NCBI GenBank assembly: GCA_017958545.1
Contig: JAGDCM010000041.1
Coordinates: 1 to 33,850 of the forward strand
DNA length: 33,850 nucleotides
Source of the DNA: Bacteroidaceae bacterium
GTDB lineage: Bacteria; Bacteroidota; Bacteroidia; Bacteroidales; Bacteroidaceae
Direction: 5' to 3'
The notes beneath the pieces were generated by a model. That model was not told the origin of the DNA, made no database searches, and saw only the letters and a list, made by a program, of their open reading frames with translations. The position numbers and the translations under genes are program-made. This document shows positions 16,252 to 24,188 of this stretch, piece after piece; positions within the stretch are counted from its first letter, which is position 1, and every line of letters begins with the position of its first letter.

Positions 16252-19200
16252 ACGAGTTCTGCTCCTCTATAGTAGAATTCCAGTATCTCCCTGTAGTTCT
16301 TGCCGTTCTGTCCCATCACAGCGGCACCTATCTGGCAGAGTCCCACGCCATGACCCCATCCACGTCCGTCGAGACGGAATGCGGCGGGAACCTTTCCTGG
16401 CGCGTTCTCCTTGCCCGCCAAATCTATGGGCGTTGCGTCGAATGCCGATGAATACAGGTGTGTGTGCGACAGCGCCTTCCTTATCTCCAGTTCCTTACCG
16501 ATGATGAGCGTTCGCTCCGAACCCACAATCTTGAGTTTCGAGATATGTCCGCCGGGACCTTTCTCCATAGGTTCCAGAGCCAGGATGTCTCCGAACTCCA
16601 CCTTGAGATGATCCTTCAGGAGGTCGTGAATCTCCTCCTGCTGCAGAATCACATGCCAGCGATAGAAGTCCGGTGTCTCCATATCGTAGTCGTTGAGCAC
16701 CTGCCTCAGTATATTCTCGTCCTGTGTGTTGCACCAAGGATCCTCCACACTCTGCAGATACGGCTTCTTTATATTCTCCCAGCAGTATTGGAATTCCTCC
16801 GTGCGTCCGCCGCAGCATTTCGAGAAGCGGGCATCGCATATTTCCAAGGTTCCATCGTCTTTTCTGTATACAAGCACCTGACCCTTCGTTGCCTCCACAG
16901 CTTCCTTCACGGCGGGATTTGCTGCTCTCGTCACACCTTGATAGCGCTGGCAATGGTCGTCGGCACACACGTCGAATATTGTGTGCTCCTCGCGGTCGTG
17001 CCATCGGATATATTCCTTACTCGTCTTGGTGAAGGCGAAGAATGCGGGTCGGTCGCTGTCGCTGTGATGACGACGACGATCCATCTGGGCGTAGAGCCAC
17101 GAACGCGATATCACAGCCGAAGCCTTCAGAAATTCCAGCGAACTCGTCGCTTTCATCTCCGACGATATGACGCTCACAAGATAATCCTCCACAGGAAGCT
17201 CGTTGATGGCAACAATCTTCTCCTCGTCCACCACCAGTCGCAGTTTCCCTTGGAATGTCTGCGTCTCCTGTCTTTCCCAATGGAACTTCACTCCTATCGT
17301 CACATCCGATATCGAGAACGTAGCATCCTCCGTCACCGGCGAGAACGACAGATTGCGGTAAAGTTGCCCATTCCATCGTATACTTCCTTCTTCGCACACC
17401 ACCGCCTGCTCGCCTGTTACGGTTTGTCCCTTGGCGGTGTATTCGCCGTTTATGTTGAAGCGCAGCGAGGGGGCTCTCTTGATACCCACCGTCACCTTCG
17501 CGCCTTCCATTTCCTCCTTCAGCGGCAGTTCGTCGCTCTGCTTTGCATCTTCCTTCGGGGCTTCTTCTGCCGGTTCCTTGTCGGTCACAGCCTCGATGAC
17601 GGGCTGCAGTTCCTCCTCCGAAAGCGTCACTTCGCGCAGTATCTCAGCTGCCAGTTCGGGCGTCATCGCCTTGAAGTCCTCTTCGCGCGGAGTAATGATG
17701 AGACCGCCCATATCGAGGGCTCCGGGACTCACCATGATGTCGGGATAGCAGCTCGGACGGTGCTTCTTTCTGGGGAAGATGAGCGTCACTATCTCGTCCT
17801 CACGTCCCACACCGCCTTCCTGGCGCCAGGTGACGAGGTTCATTCTCGGTTCCACCTCGCCTTCCACTACAGGCAGCGCCTTATATATGCGCTGGCACAG
17901 CAGCGAATCGGGTTCTGTGGGAAGACTTCGTATAACGAATACAGGACTCACCCAGCCCTCCAGCAGATAGAGGCCGCATCGGTCGCTCGTATTACCGGCT
18001 TCCTGCATCTGCGCGGCTCCCGCTCCTGTGAGGGGGAAGAGCCTCCGCAGGTGGTTCTCCCATATCTTCCAGTCGCGCTCCAGCGGCATCACTCCCCTGC
18101 TTCCCGCCTGCAGATGCATGTGGTCGGGACAGCTGGCTCCGCACTGTGCTCCGTTGTAGAACACGATATCCTCAGGCATCGTCCAGGCCATACGTCTCAT
18201 CGTGCTGAAATGCGCCCAGATGCTCTGCGGCGTGTGTCGGCGCGACGGGATGGTGAAGTGGCGGGGCAGTATGGGGAAGGGATTCACCAGTATCTGATAG
18301 TGCCTCTCCATCTTGAGGGCGTGCTGCTCCTTCGGCCTGTTGTGGTCGCACAGGAAGCAAGGGCGCTCCTCGATACTCTTGGCATCCACCTTCGCTGCCG
18401 TCGACACGATGCGCGAGGGATTCCATTGCACCGTCATATCCGTTTCGCCTATCGGCAGAGCGCGCGACTGCACCTGCTCCTCCAGATTCCTGTAGTTCGT
18501 CGCAGCCAGTTGCCATTGCTCCAACTCCTGACGGAAGAATGCCTCCACTTCCTCGCGGCTCACTTCGTGCTGCCACAGACGGTTGAGAGCCTGACGGGCT
18601 TCTATCTCGCGGCTGCGCAGACTATCCTTATATAAATTATTTATGTTCTGCTTCTCTTGCGAGAGCGCTGCGTCCGAATTGCCTTCCCAGCGGCGGCAGA
18701 GATACAGTTCGTCGTAGATGCGTCCGATGCGGTAGCGGCGCGATATCATCAATCCGAGGGCATAGTCCTCGCCATAGGATGTGTTGGGTATCTGTATCTC
18801 GCGCAGCACAGGAGTGAAGAACGCTCTCGGCGCCCCCAATCCGTTGATACGAAGCGCGTTGTTGCGTCCGTTCTGCTGCGTCCACTCGCGGTGATCGATA
18901 AGTCCCGGCGGCAGTGTCTCCAGCTGGAAGTTGCAAATGCGGTACGAACCCACCACCATTGCTGCTCCGTCCTCGTAGAACTGGTTCACTATCCTCGCCA
19001 GCGTATCTTCGCCGCTATAGAGGTCGTCGCTGTCGAGCTGCACCACAAAGCGGCCCACCCTTTCGTCGTGCACAGCACGGTTCCAGCATCCTCCGATGCC
19101 CAAGTCGTCCCTTTCGGGTATGATGTGTATCAGACGTTCGTCCTGGAATTTGTCTATTTCCTCCGTCGTACCGTCGTCCGAGTGATTGTCCACCACCATC

Positions 19201-19931
19201 AGGTTGTAGGCAAACGGAGCCTTCTGCCTGAGCACGCTCTCTATGGCATCGCGAATGGTGCGCACGCGGTTTCTCACAGGTATCACCACCGTTGCCTCCA
19301 CAGGGAACTCGCCCTCCTTCAGCTTCACCACATCCACTTCGTCGCCGTGCAGATAGGCGTTTATGGCACGCAGATGACGGGTGCAAGCCCTTTCCATCTC
19401 CACCTGTGCCGCTCTGTTGCGCGGATCCACGTAGTCGAACTGCTTCACACCACTCGCTCTCGTGTCCGTCTCGTCCATCTTGTAGAGGAATTCCCCGATG
19501 TGCAGGGGCAGTCGCTGGCGCGAGCAGAAGAGTCGCAGGTCGTAGAGCGCAGCATACTGATACACATGCGTCTCCTGCTCCACATACTCCTGCAACACCT
19601 TGCGTCTCACCATCACGAGCGCTCCCATCTGGAAGTCGTCTCTCACCGAACCCACCTGATAGTCAATCAAACGTACGGGTTCCGTCGTGCGGTAGTCGGC
19701 ATAGCTCCATCCTGCTCCGCTATCGTCCATCAGCGTCTCCCAGCGATGCAGGGCGTGATAGCCCAATTCCACCGTACCGGGTTTCGTATGCAGCAGAATA
19801 TAGGGAGCACTACCCGTCTTGGCGATGCTCCTCAATGTGTGTGTCGAACCAAGCGGGCCGTCCAGTTTGTACCTGCCCGCCACCAATTCGTCCTCAAACC
19901 CCTGTTCTGTATATGAGAAGAAGTCTGTCAT
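16248..19931 (-). CDS. Multidomain fusion: GT-A-like region, GT2 glycosyltransferase, HIT/GalT-like (DUF4922-type) domain, SpoIID/LytB domain
   Basis: One uninterrupted 1227-residue frame. Residues ~40-160 resemble a GT-A fold without a clear DxD (GWSYADYR, FQMGALVMVRR). Residues ~211-425 are a GT2 domain: TVVIPVRNRVRTIRDAIESV, VVDNHSDDGT, DSDD at 300-303 (the DxD-type metal site), and GEDYALGL. Residues ~523-745 resemble GalT/Ap4A-phosphorylase-type transferases: CFLC (525-528), NPFPILPRHFTIP and the catalytic triad DHMHLQ (603-608). A charged Glu/Lys linker (~765-810) leads to a SpoIID/LytB domain (~810-1227): catalytic-type Glu925 in VISSEMKA, a possible zinc set His983/Cys989/His993/Cys994, and WGHGVGLCQIGAAVM near the end. 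No signal peptide or membrane segment is visible, although SpoIID domains normally act on peptidoglycan outside the cytoplasm. It heads an operon with aroB and GH43. Domain calls are by motif; overall function is unknown. Confidence 0.82.
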   Translation of the reverse strand: MTDFFSYTEQGFEDELVAGRYKLDGPLGSTHTLRSIAKTGSAPYILLHTKPGTVELGYHALHRWETLMDDSGAGWSYADYRTTEPVRLIDYQVGSVRDDFQMGALVMVRRKVLQEYVEQETHVYQYAALYDLRLFCSRQRLPLHIGEFLYKMDETDTRASGVKQFDYVDPRNRAAQVEMERACTRHLRAINAYLHGDEVDVVKLKEGEFPVEATVVIPVRNRVRTIRDAIESVLRQKAPFAYNLMVVDNHSDDGTTEEIDKFQDERLIHIIPERDDLGIGGCWNRAVHDERVGRFVVQLDSDDLYSGEDTLARIVNQFYEDGAAMVVGSYRICNFQLETLPPGLIDHREWTQQNGRNNALRINGLGAPRAFFTPVLREIQIPNTSYGEDYALGLMISRRYRIGRIYDELYLCRRWEGNSDAALSQEKQNINNLYKDSLRSREIEARQALNRLWQHEVSREEVEAFFRQELEQWQLAATNYRNLEEQVQSRALPIGETDMTVQWNPSRIVSTAAKVDAKSIEERPCFLCDHNRPKEQHALKMERHYQILVNPFPILPRHFTIPSRRHTPQSIWAHFSTMRRMAWTMPEDIVFYNGAQCGASCPDHMHLQAGSRGVMPLERDWKIWENHLRRLFPLTGAGAAQMQEAGNTSDRCGLYLLEGWVSPVFVIRSLPTEPDSLLCQRIYKALPVVEGEVEPRMNLVTWRQEGGVGREDEIVTLIFPRKKHRPSCYPDIMVSPGALDMGGLIITPREEDFKAMTPELAAEILREVTLSEEELQPVIEAVTDKEPAEEAPKEDAKQSDELPLKEEMEGAKVTVGIKRAPSLRFNINGEYTAKGQTVTGEQAVVCEEGSIRWNGQLYRNLSFSPVTEDATFSISDVTIGVKFHWERQETQTFQGKLRLVVDEEKIVAINELPVEDYLVSVISSEMKATSSLEFLKASAVISRSWLYAQMDRRRHHSDSDRPAFFAFTKTSKEYIRWHDREEHTIFDVCADDHCQRYQGVTRAANPAVKEAVEATKGQVLVYRKDDGTLEICDARFSKCCGGRTEEFQYCWENIKKPYLQSVEDPWCNTQDENILRQVLNDYDMETPDFYRWHVILQQEEIHDLLKDHLKVEFGDILALEPMEKGPGGHISKLKIVGSERTLIIGKELEIRKALSHTHLYSSAFDATPIDLAGKENAPGKVPAAFRLDGRGWGHGVGLCQIGAAVMGQNGKNYREILEFYYRGAELV

Positions 19932-19956
19932 GATTCGTTTTTAGCTTTTTCCGCGA

Positions 19957-19964
19957 CAAATATA
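19957..19964 (-). promoter_or_regulatory. -7 promoter box for the fusion-aroB-GH43 operon
   Basis: The minus strand reads TATATTTG (TAnnTTTG) 26 bp before the ATG at 19931. A TTG lies upstream but too close for a standard -33 element. Confidence 0.5.
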
Positions 19965-20065
19965 CAACAATTTTTCCAACCGCGCTCATTTTTGTGCCAT
20001 TTTTGCGAAAATTGACTCAAAAACAACAAAAAACGCATTTTTGTGAAAAAAAATTAAGAAAAATG

Positions 20066-20095
20066 TTCGTGGTATTTTAAAATTTTCTACCTTTG
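20066..20095 (+). promoter_or_regulatory. Promoter for the 1229-residue secreted protein
   Basis: TTCG (20066-20069), 18 bp, then TACCTTTG (20088-20095) fits the Bacteroidota -33/-7 arrangement well apart from one base in the -33 element. Transcription would start near 20102, giving a leader of about 315 bases before the ATG at 20418. Confidence 0.6.
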
Positions 20096-20417
20096 CGTTG
20101 TAAAAAGCGCGAAAAAAGCACAAAAGCGGCAGTAAAATGCCCCCACTAAAGTGGTCTTTGGCAAGGCTGATGCAACTCTGAGGCAGGGATGAGACGAGGA
20201 AGACACATGGCGATGTTCCTCCTTGCAGACTCCTTGCAGAGTCCTTACAGAGTCCAAGAAATCTTGGGGAAGCCTCGGGTGCAGAGCAGGCGCTGCGCGG
20301 ACGCTCCGCAGGGGAAGAACAGCCGAAACGTGATGGAAGTGAAGTTAAAATTAAGTCGAACATAAACAACAAACCAATTTTTTAATTAACCTTATTATTA
20401 ACCAAATCTCAAACAAA
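20096..20417 (+). other. Long structured 5' leader of the secreted-protein gene
   Basis: No convincing gene lies in 19932-20417; it holds two divergent promoters and this leader. Hairpins visible: CCAC-TAAA-GTGG (20143-20154), CCAAG-AAAT-CTTGG (20254-20267) and CTGCG...CGCAG (20293-20311). An 11-bp tandem repeat sits between the first two. The last ~60 bases before the ATG are AT-rich and unstructured, as in highly expressed Bacteroidota genes. It matches no riboswitch that I recognise. Confidence 0.5.
20221..20253 (+). repeat. 11-bp tandem repeat, three copies
   Basis: Three consecutive units, CCTTGCAGACT, CCTTGCAGAGT and CCTTACAGAGT, start at 20221, 20232 and 20243, differing at one or two bases. 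The period of 11 is not a multiple of three, which argues against coding sequence. Confidence 0.85.
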
Positions 20418-23400
20418 ATGAAGAACAAATTACTTCTTTTGGCAGCTGTATTGCTCACAACATTGAGCACACGAGCTGTAGACGAAATTGAGGAAGGCGT
20501 GGAGTACTACATTCTAGATGAGGAAACAGGCTTTTTCCTTGGCGCCCAAAACAACTGGGGCTGTCGTTCCGCTATCACAGAGGACGCAGGTATCTTCGTG
20601 TTCGAAGCAGGTCAACAGCGTGAAGACGGCTGGAACATTCGCAACACACGAATGTCCAGCACTTGGTACTACGGTACCGATCTTTACATGGACAAGGGCG
20701 CTGGCTCCGACCTTGCAACCATTGTTGTAAAAGACAACGAGGAGGCTGGTACCACGAAGCGTGTAGACGGTATCTGGGACATCCACAACCTCGGCGGTGG
20801 CTATTTCAAGTTCTCTATGCCCGGCAACTGGTCTTATGTTAACGGAGAGTGGGTTCAGGCTACCGATCGCGGCTACATTGCTAAGGGTGACGCAGGTTAC
20901 CGCAAGGGCTTCAACATTAAGTTTACTCAGAATGCCACAGAGGCTCTTACCTTTATGGTACTGACCCCGGAGGAGGCTCTGCAGTACGTGTTGAACAAGG
21001 CTCAGACCAGCAACGTTTCCTACAACTTCCTTGTTTCCAACCCCGACTTCTGCCGTAACAACGCAGGTTGGAGCGGCAATCCCGGTATTAACGGAGACAG
21101 CAATGGTGATTACAATGCTGAGTCCTACATGAGTACCTTTGATGTAAGCCAGACTATCGACATCCCCAACGGTGAATACACTGTTACAGCTTATGGTGCT
21201 GTTACGTTCCATAACAACCGTACCATCAAGCCTTACGACGGAAACGGCTATCCCACTTTCACCGTGAACGGCCAAACCTTCGACTTCTACGAGATGGATG
21301 ATGCAGACAAGTTGAGTAGTCAGACAAAGATCGGCCAGTCATTCCATGATGGCAAATACAAGATTGGTCCTATTACTGTAAATGTAACCGACGGCCAGAT
21401 GACCTTCAACTTCAAGAGCACTCGTAACGATATTTGGGCTGTATATGACAACGTTCAGATTCAACAGTTCAACAACGTTGTAGAGTATGCTCAGGAGAAA
21501 CTCGCCAGCATCACATACCCCATCGAGGGTATTGGTTCTGCTGACGTGCAGTCTACATACGAAGACGCTTACACCACATTCAAGAATTGGGTTAATGGTC
21601 TGCAGCCTGGCGATGCCACCCTCGAACAGGTTGATATCAAATACGGCGAGTTCGTTGTGGCTGAGGATGCTTGGAAGGCAAGCATTGAGAAATGGAGCGC
21701 ATACACCACAGCTGCCGACAAGGCTAAGAAGCTCTACACTCAGATTGCATCTCAGGAAGGCAAGTTCATTCCCAGCGGTGCATGGCACGCATTCGGTGTT
21801 TACATCAATGGCGCACCTGAACTTCCCGGCTACCAAGATGCCGGTTATACCTTCGTAAACGGTAACTACGCGTACATCATGGAAGTACGTAATTTGGACG
21901 ATGCTGGCATCACAGCAGAAGTTGCATTCCTCAACACCTTGATGAACGACGTGAAGAAGACTGTTGTGCAGCCCGGCATGGACGTCACCTTCCTGCTCGT
22001 TAACCCCGACTTCAACGATCCTACCGGTGCAGGATGGGTTCGTGAACAGACTGGTGGAAACAAGACAAACTACGGTGGCATCACCGGTTGGCCTGTAGCA
22101 GAAGCTTGGAATGCCAGCAGCCTTGATTTCTATCAGATTGTGGAGGATGCCCCTGCTGGTCTGTATAGAGTATCTGTCAATGCATTCTACCGCTCTCCCG
22201 GCAGAACTCTTAACGAGCCTGTAACCGCAAAACTGTACATGGGTACCTTTGAGTCTCCCATTGCAAGCCTCTACAACCCCGATTATATCGTTGAGAAGGA
22301 TCTCACATGGAACGAGGAGCAGCAGCAGTGGATCGGCACTATCGCCAAGAACGGTACCAACTGCTTCTATTGGAACGGTGACGAATGGGCTGGTATAACC
22401 AATGCCGACAAGGAGAAGATTTGGACCTACAACGAGAACGAAGACCTTGATATCCGCAACCGCATCCAGGGCTCTACGGGTATTAACGGCGACGGCTATC
22501 TCGGAACCGACGTAGACTATGAGGTTGGCGGCAAGACATACCTCGTGCCCGACGGTATGCAGGGTGCATCTATCGCATTCTCTGCCGGTCGCTATCCCAT
22601 GACAGTCAAGGGTGAGGTTACAGAGAACGAGCCCGGTAGCGGTGTAGGTACACTGCGTATCGGTGTGAAGGGTAATACATCTGGCGCTGCTTGGGCTCTG
22701 TGGTCTAACTTCCGTCTGGAGCTCCTCGGTGAAGACGCTGAAACAATGCGCGAGCAGCTGGGTGAGATACTGGGAGAGTTGAAGGCCAACCCGTTGCTGC
22801 CTCAGGAAGATGTTGCTCAGGGCGTGCAGGAAATATTCATGAACGACACCGTTCTGGCGAAGATTCCTGAGTACGAGGCTTTGGCTGATCCCGAAAGTGC
22901 TTTGCAGGACTATGCTGTCTACAAGGCTGCTTACGACGACGTTGCATACATGAACAACAAGTTGACCGACGTTTACAAGGTTGAGATCGACAAGTTCTAT
23001 GCCACTCAGGCTGAGCTTGAAGAGCTTATCGGCGGCTACGACGGCGATGAGGATGTCAAGCAGTATGCAACCAACGTGAAGGCCGTATATGAAAACCTGG
23101 TTGGACTGGAGACCGGCGCATTGGTTAGCCTCACCGACAAGGATATGGAGAACTTGATTAAATATTATGTGGCAAATGAATACGGCGATCCCCAGATTCT
23201 CACCAAGGAGACTATTCAAGATCCCGGATTCGACCCCGATGAAGCCTTCAACTATGCTTACACAAGCACATTCGGCGAGTATTACAAGCTCGTGGATGAG
23301 CTTCGTATGATGCTCGGCAGTATCCGTATCAATATTACTACTCCTGCATTTGAAAATGTTACCAGCCAGCTCATCAACCCCGACTTCTTGACTGACACTC

Positions 23401-24107
23401 AGTGGAGCGGTACTGCTGCCAATGCCATCAACATCAACGAACCCGGCAGCGGTGAATGGTTCAGTATGATACTTGATGCTTACCAGCCTCTGTGGCTGCC
23501 CGAGGGCTACTACACCTTCGTAAGCTACGCTCAGGACCGTCGCACCGATTGGAAGACAGCTATTGAGGGCGTGGAAGACGAGGACATCGACTACGCTACA
23601 TACATGTATGCTAACGTAGGTCGCGGCAATGAGCCCGAAGATACACTCGCTGTAACTACTCAGAACGCTCGCTTCGTGACTCTGACCACAGATATCACTG
23701 AGGGCGCAGGCAGCATCGCCACATACGTTGTAGATCCCGAAGGTGCTAACGTTACATGGTACACTCCCAACTCTATGGATCAGTTCAACGCATGGATGAC
23801 GGCTCGCAGAGAGAATGAGACGGCCATCGGCGGCAAGGCTCTGCAGTTCTATGTTCCCGCAGGCGGCGCATACACATCTATCGGTTTCTACCGTCGTCAA
23901 ATTCAGTCGAACTCAAGCTGGTTCATCTGCGATGAGATTCAGCTCTTCTACAGTGCTGACGGTTATCCCACACCTACTGGTGTAGACGCACTGCCCGCTT
24001 CTGTTGAGAACTTCGGCAAGCCCAACGGCAAGTACATAGAGAAAGACAGAATCGTCATCTACAGCAACGGCAACAAGTTCAACGTAGCTGGTCAGATTAT
24101 TAAGTAA
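20418..24107 (+). CDS. Large secreted modular protein with three NPDF-type modules and a Prevotella-style C-terminal tail
   Basis: A 1229-residue protein with signal peptide MKNKLLLLAAVLLTTLSTRA (cleavage near residue 20). I do not recognise it as a named family. Three modules open with the same motif: NPDFCRNNAGW (Asn208), NPDFNDPTGAGW (Asn529) and NPDFLTDTQW (Asn987), each followed by beta-rich sequence with patterns such as IPNGEYTVTAYG, APAGLYRVSVNAF and LPEGYYTFVSYA. This resembles galactose-binding-like jelly rolls found in surface proteins. Helical segments (~355-440 and ~770-930) separate them. The C-terminus, PNGKYIEKDRIVIYSNGNKF then NVAGQIIK, resembles short tails common on exported Prevotella proteins and may be a T9SS sorting signal. 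No catalytic motif was found. The strong promoter, long leader and AT-rich start region suggest high expression. Confidence 0.82.
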   Translation: MKNKLLLLAAVLLTTLSTRAVDEIEEGVEYYILDEETGFFLGAQNNWGCRSAITEDAGIFVFEAGQQREDGWNIRNTRMSSTWYYGTDLYMDKGAGSDLATIVVKDNEEAGTTKRVDGIWDIHNLGGGYFKFSMPGNWSYVNGEWVQATDRGYIAKGDAGYRKGFNIKFTQNATEALTFMVLTPEEALQYVLNKAQTSNVSYNFLVSNPDFCRNNAGWSGNPGINGDSNGDYNAESYMSTFDVSQTIDIPNGEYTVTAYGAVTFHNNRTIKPYDGNGYPTFTVNGQTFDFYEMDDADKLSSQTKIGQSFHDGKYKIGPITVNVTDGQMTFNFKSTRNDIWAVYDNVQIQQFNNVVEYAQEKLASITYPIEGIGSADVQSTYEDAYTTFKNWVNGLQPGDATLEQVDIKYGEFVVAEDAWKASIEKWSAYTTAADKAKKLYTQIASQEGKFIPSGAWHAFGVYINGAPELPGYQDAGYTFVNGNYAYIMEVRNLDDAGITAEVAFLNTLMNDVKKTVVQPGMDVTFLLVNPDFNDPTGAGWVREQTGGNKTNYGGITGWPVAEAWNASSLDFYQIVEDAPAGLYRVSVNAFYRSPGRTLNEPVTAKLYMGTFESPIASLYNPDYIVEKDLTWNEEQQQWIGTIAKNGTNCFYWNGDEWAGITNADKEKIWTYNENEDLDIRNRIQGSTGINGDGYLGTDVDYEVGGKTYLVPDGMQGASIAFSAGRYPMTVKGEVTENEPGSGVGTLRIGVKGNTSGAAWALWSNFRLELLGEDAETMREQLGEILGELKANPLLPQEDVAQGVQEIFMNDTVLAKIPEYEALADPESALQDYAVYKAAYDDVAYMNNKLTDVYKVEIDKFYATQAELEELIGGYDGDEDVKQYATNVKAVYENLVGLETGALVSLTDKDMENLIKYYVANEYGDPQILTKETIQDPGFDPDEAFNYAYTSTFGEYYKLVDELRMMLGSIRINITTPAFENVTSQLINPDFLTDTQWSGTAANAININEPGSGEWFSMILDAYQPLWLPEGYYTFVSYAQDRRTDWKTAIEGVEDEDIDYATYMYANVGRGNEPEDTLAVTTQNARFVTLTTDITEGAGSIATYVVDPEGANVTWYTPNSMDQFNAWMTARRENETAIGGKALQFYVPAGGAYTSIGFYRRQIQSNSSWFICDEIQLFYSADGYPTPTGVDALPASVENFGKPNGKYIEKDRIVIYSNGNKFNVAGQIIK

Positions 24108-24135
24108 GTAATTAAGCAAGACATTTGCACAACAG

Positions 24136-24164
24136 GAGCCCCGACCCCAACAAGGCCGGGGCTC
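24136..24164 (+). terminator. Hairpin between the secreted-protein gene and metG
   Basis: An 8-bp GC-rich stem, GAGCCCCG/CGGGGCTC (24136-24143 and 24157-24164), with a 13-base loop, lies 28 bp after the stop. There is no T-run after it (TAATCTC follows), so it may be a weak or factor-assisted terminator or an mRNA-stabilising 3' structure. Confidence 0.5.
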
Positions 24165-24188
24165 TAATCTCAAAAAAATACAGGTTCA

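Noticed and set aside
16458..18635. A 725-codon open frame on the plus strand opposite the fusion gene.
   Set aside because: The minus-strand fusion has clear catalytic motifs across this stretch; the plus-strand translation is rich in His/Leu/Arg and lacks any motif.
19986..20372. A 128-codon minus-strand frame over the leader and promoter region.
   Set aside because: It runs across two promoters, the 11-bp repeat and hairpins, with low-complexity composition; the repeat period is not a multiple of three. Treated as non-coding.
21339..23900. An 853-codon open frame on the minus strand opposite the large secreted protein.
   Set aside because: It lies wholly inside a plus-strand gene with a signal peptide and repeated domain motifs, and its translation has no recognisable domain and looks like a codon-bias shadow.
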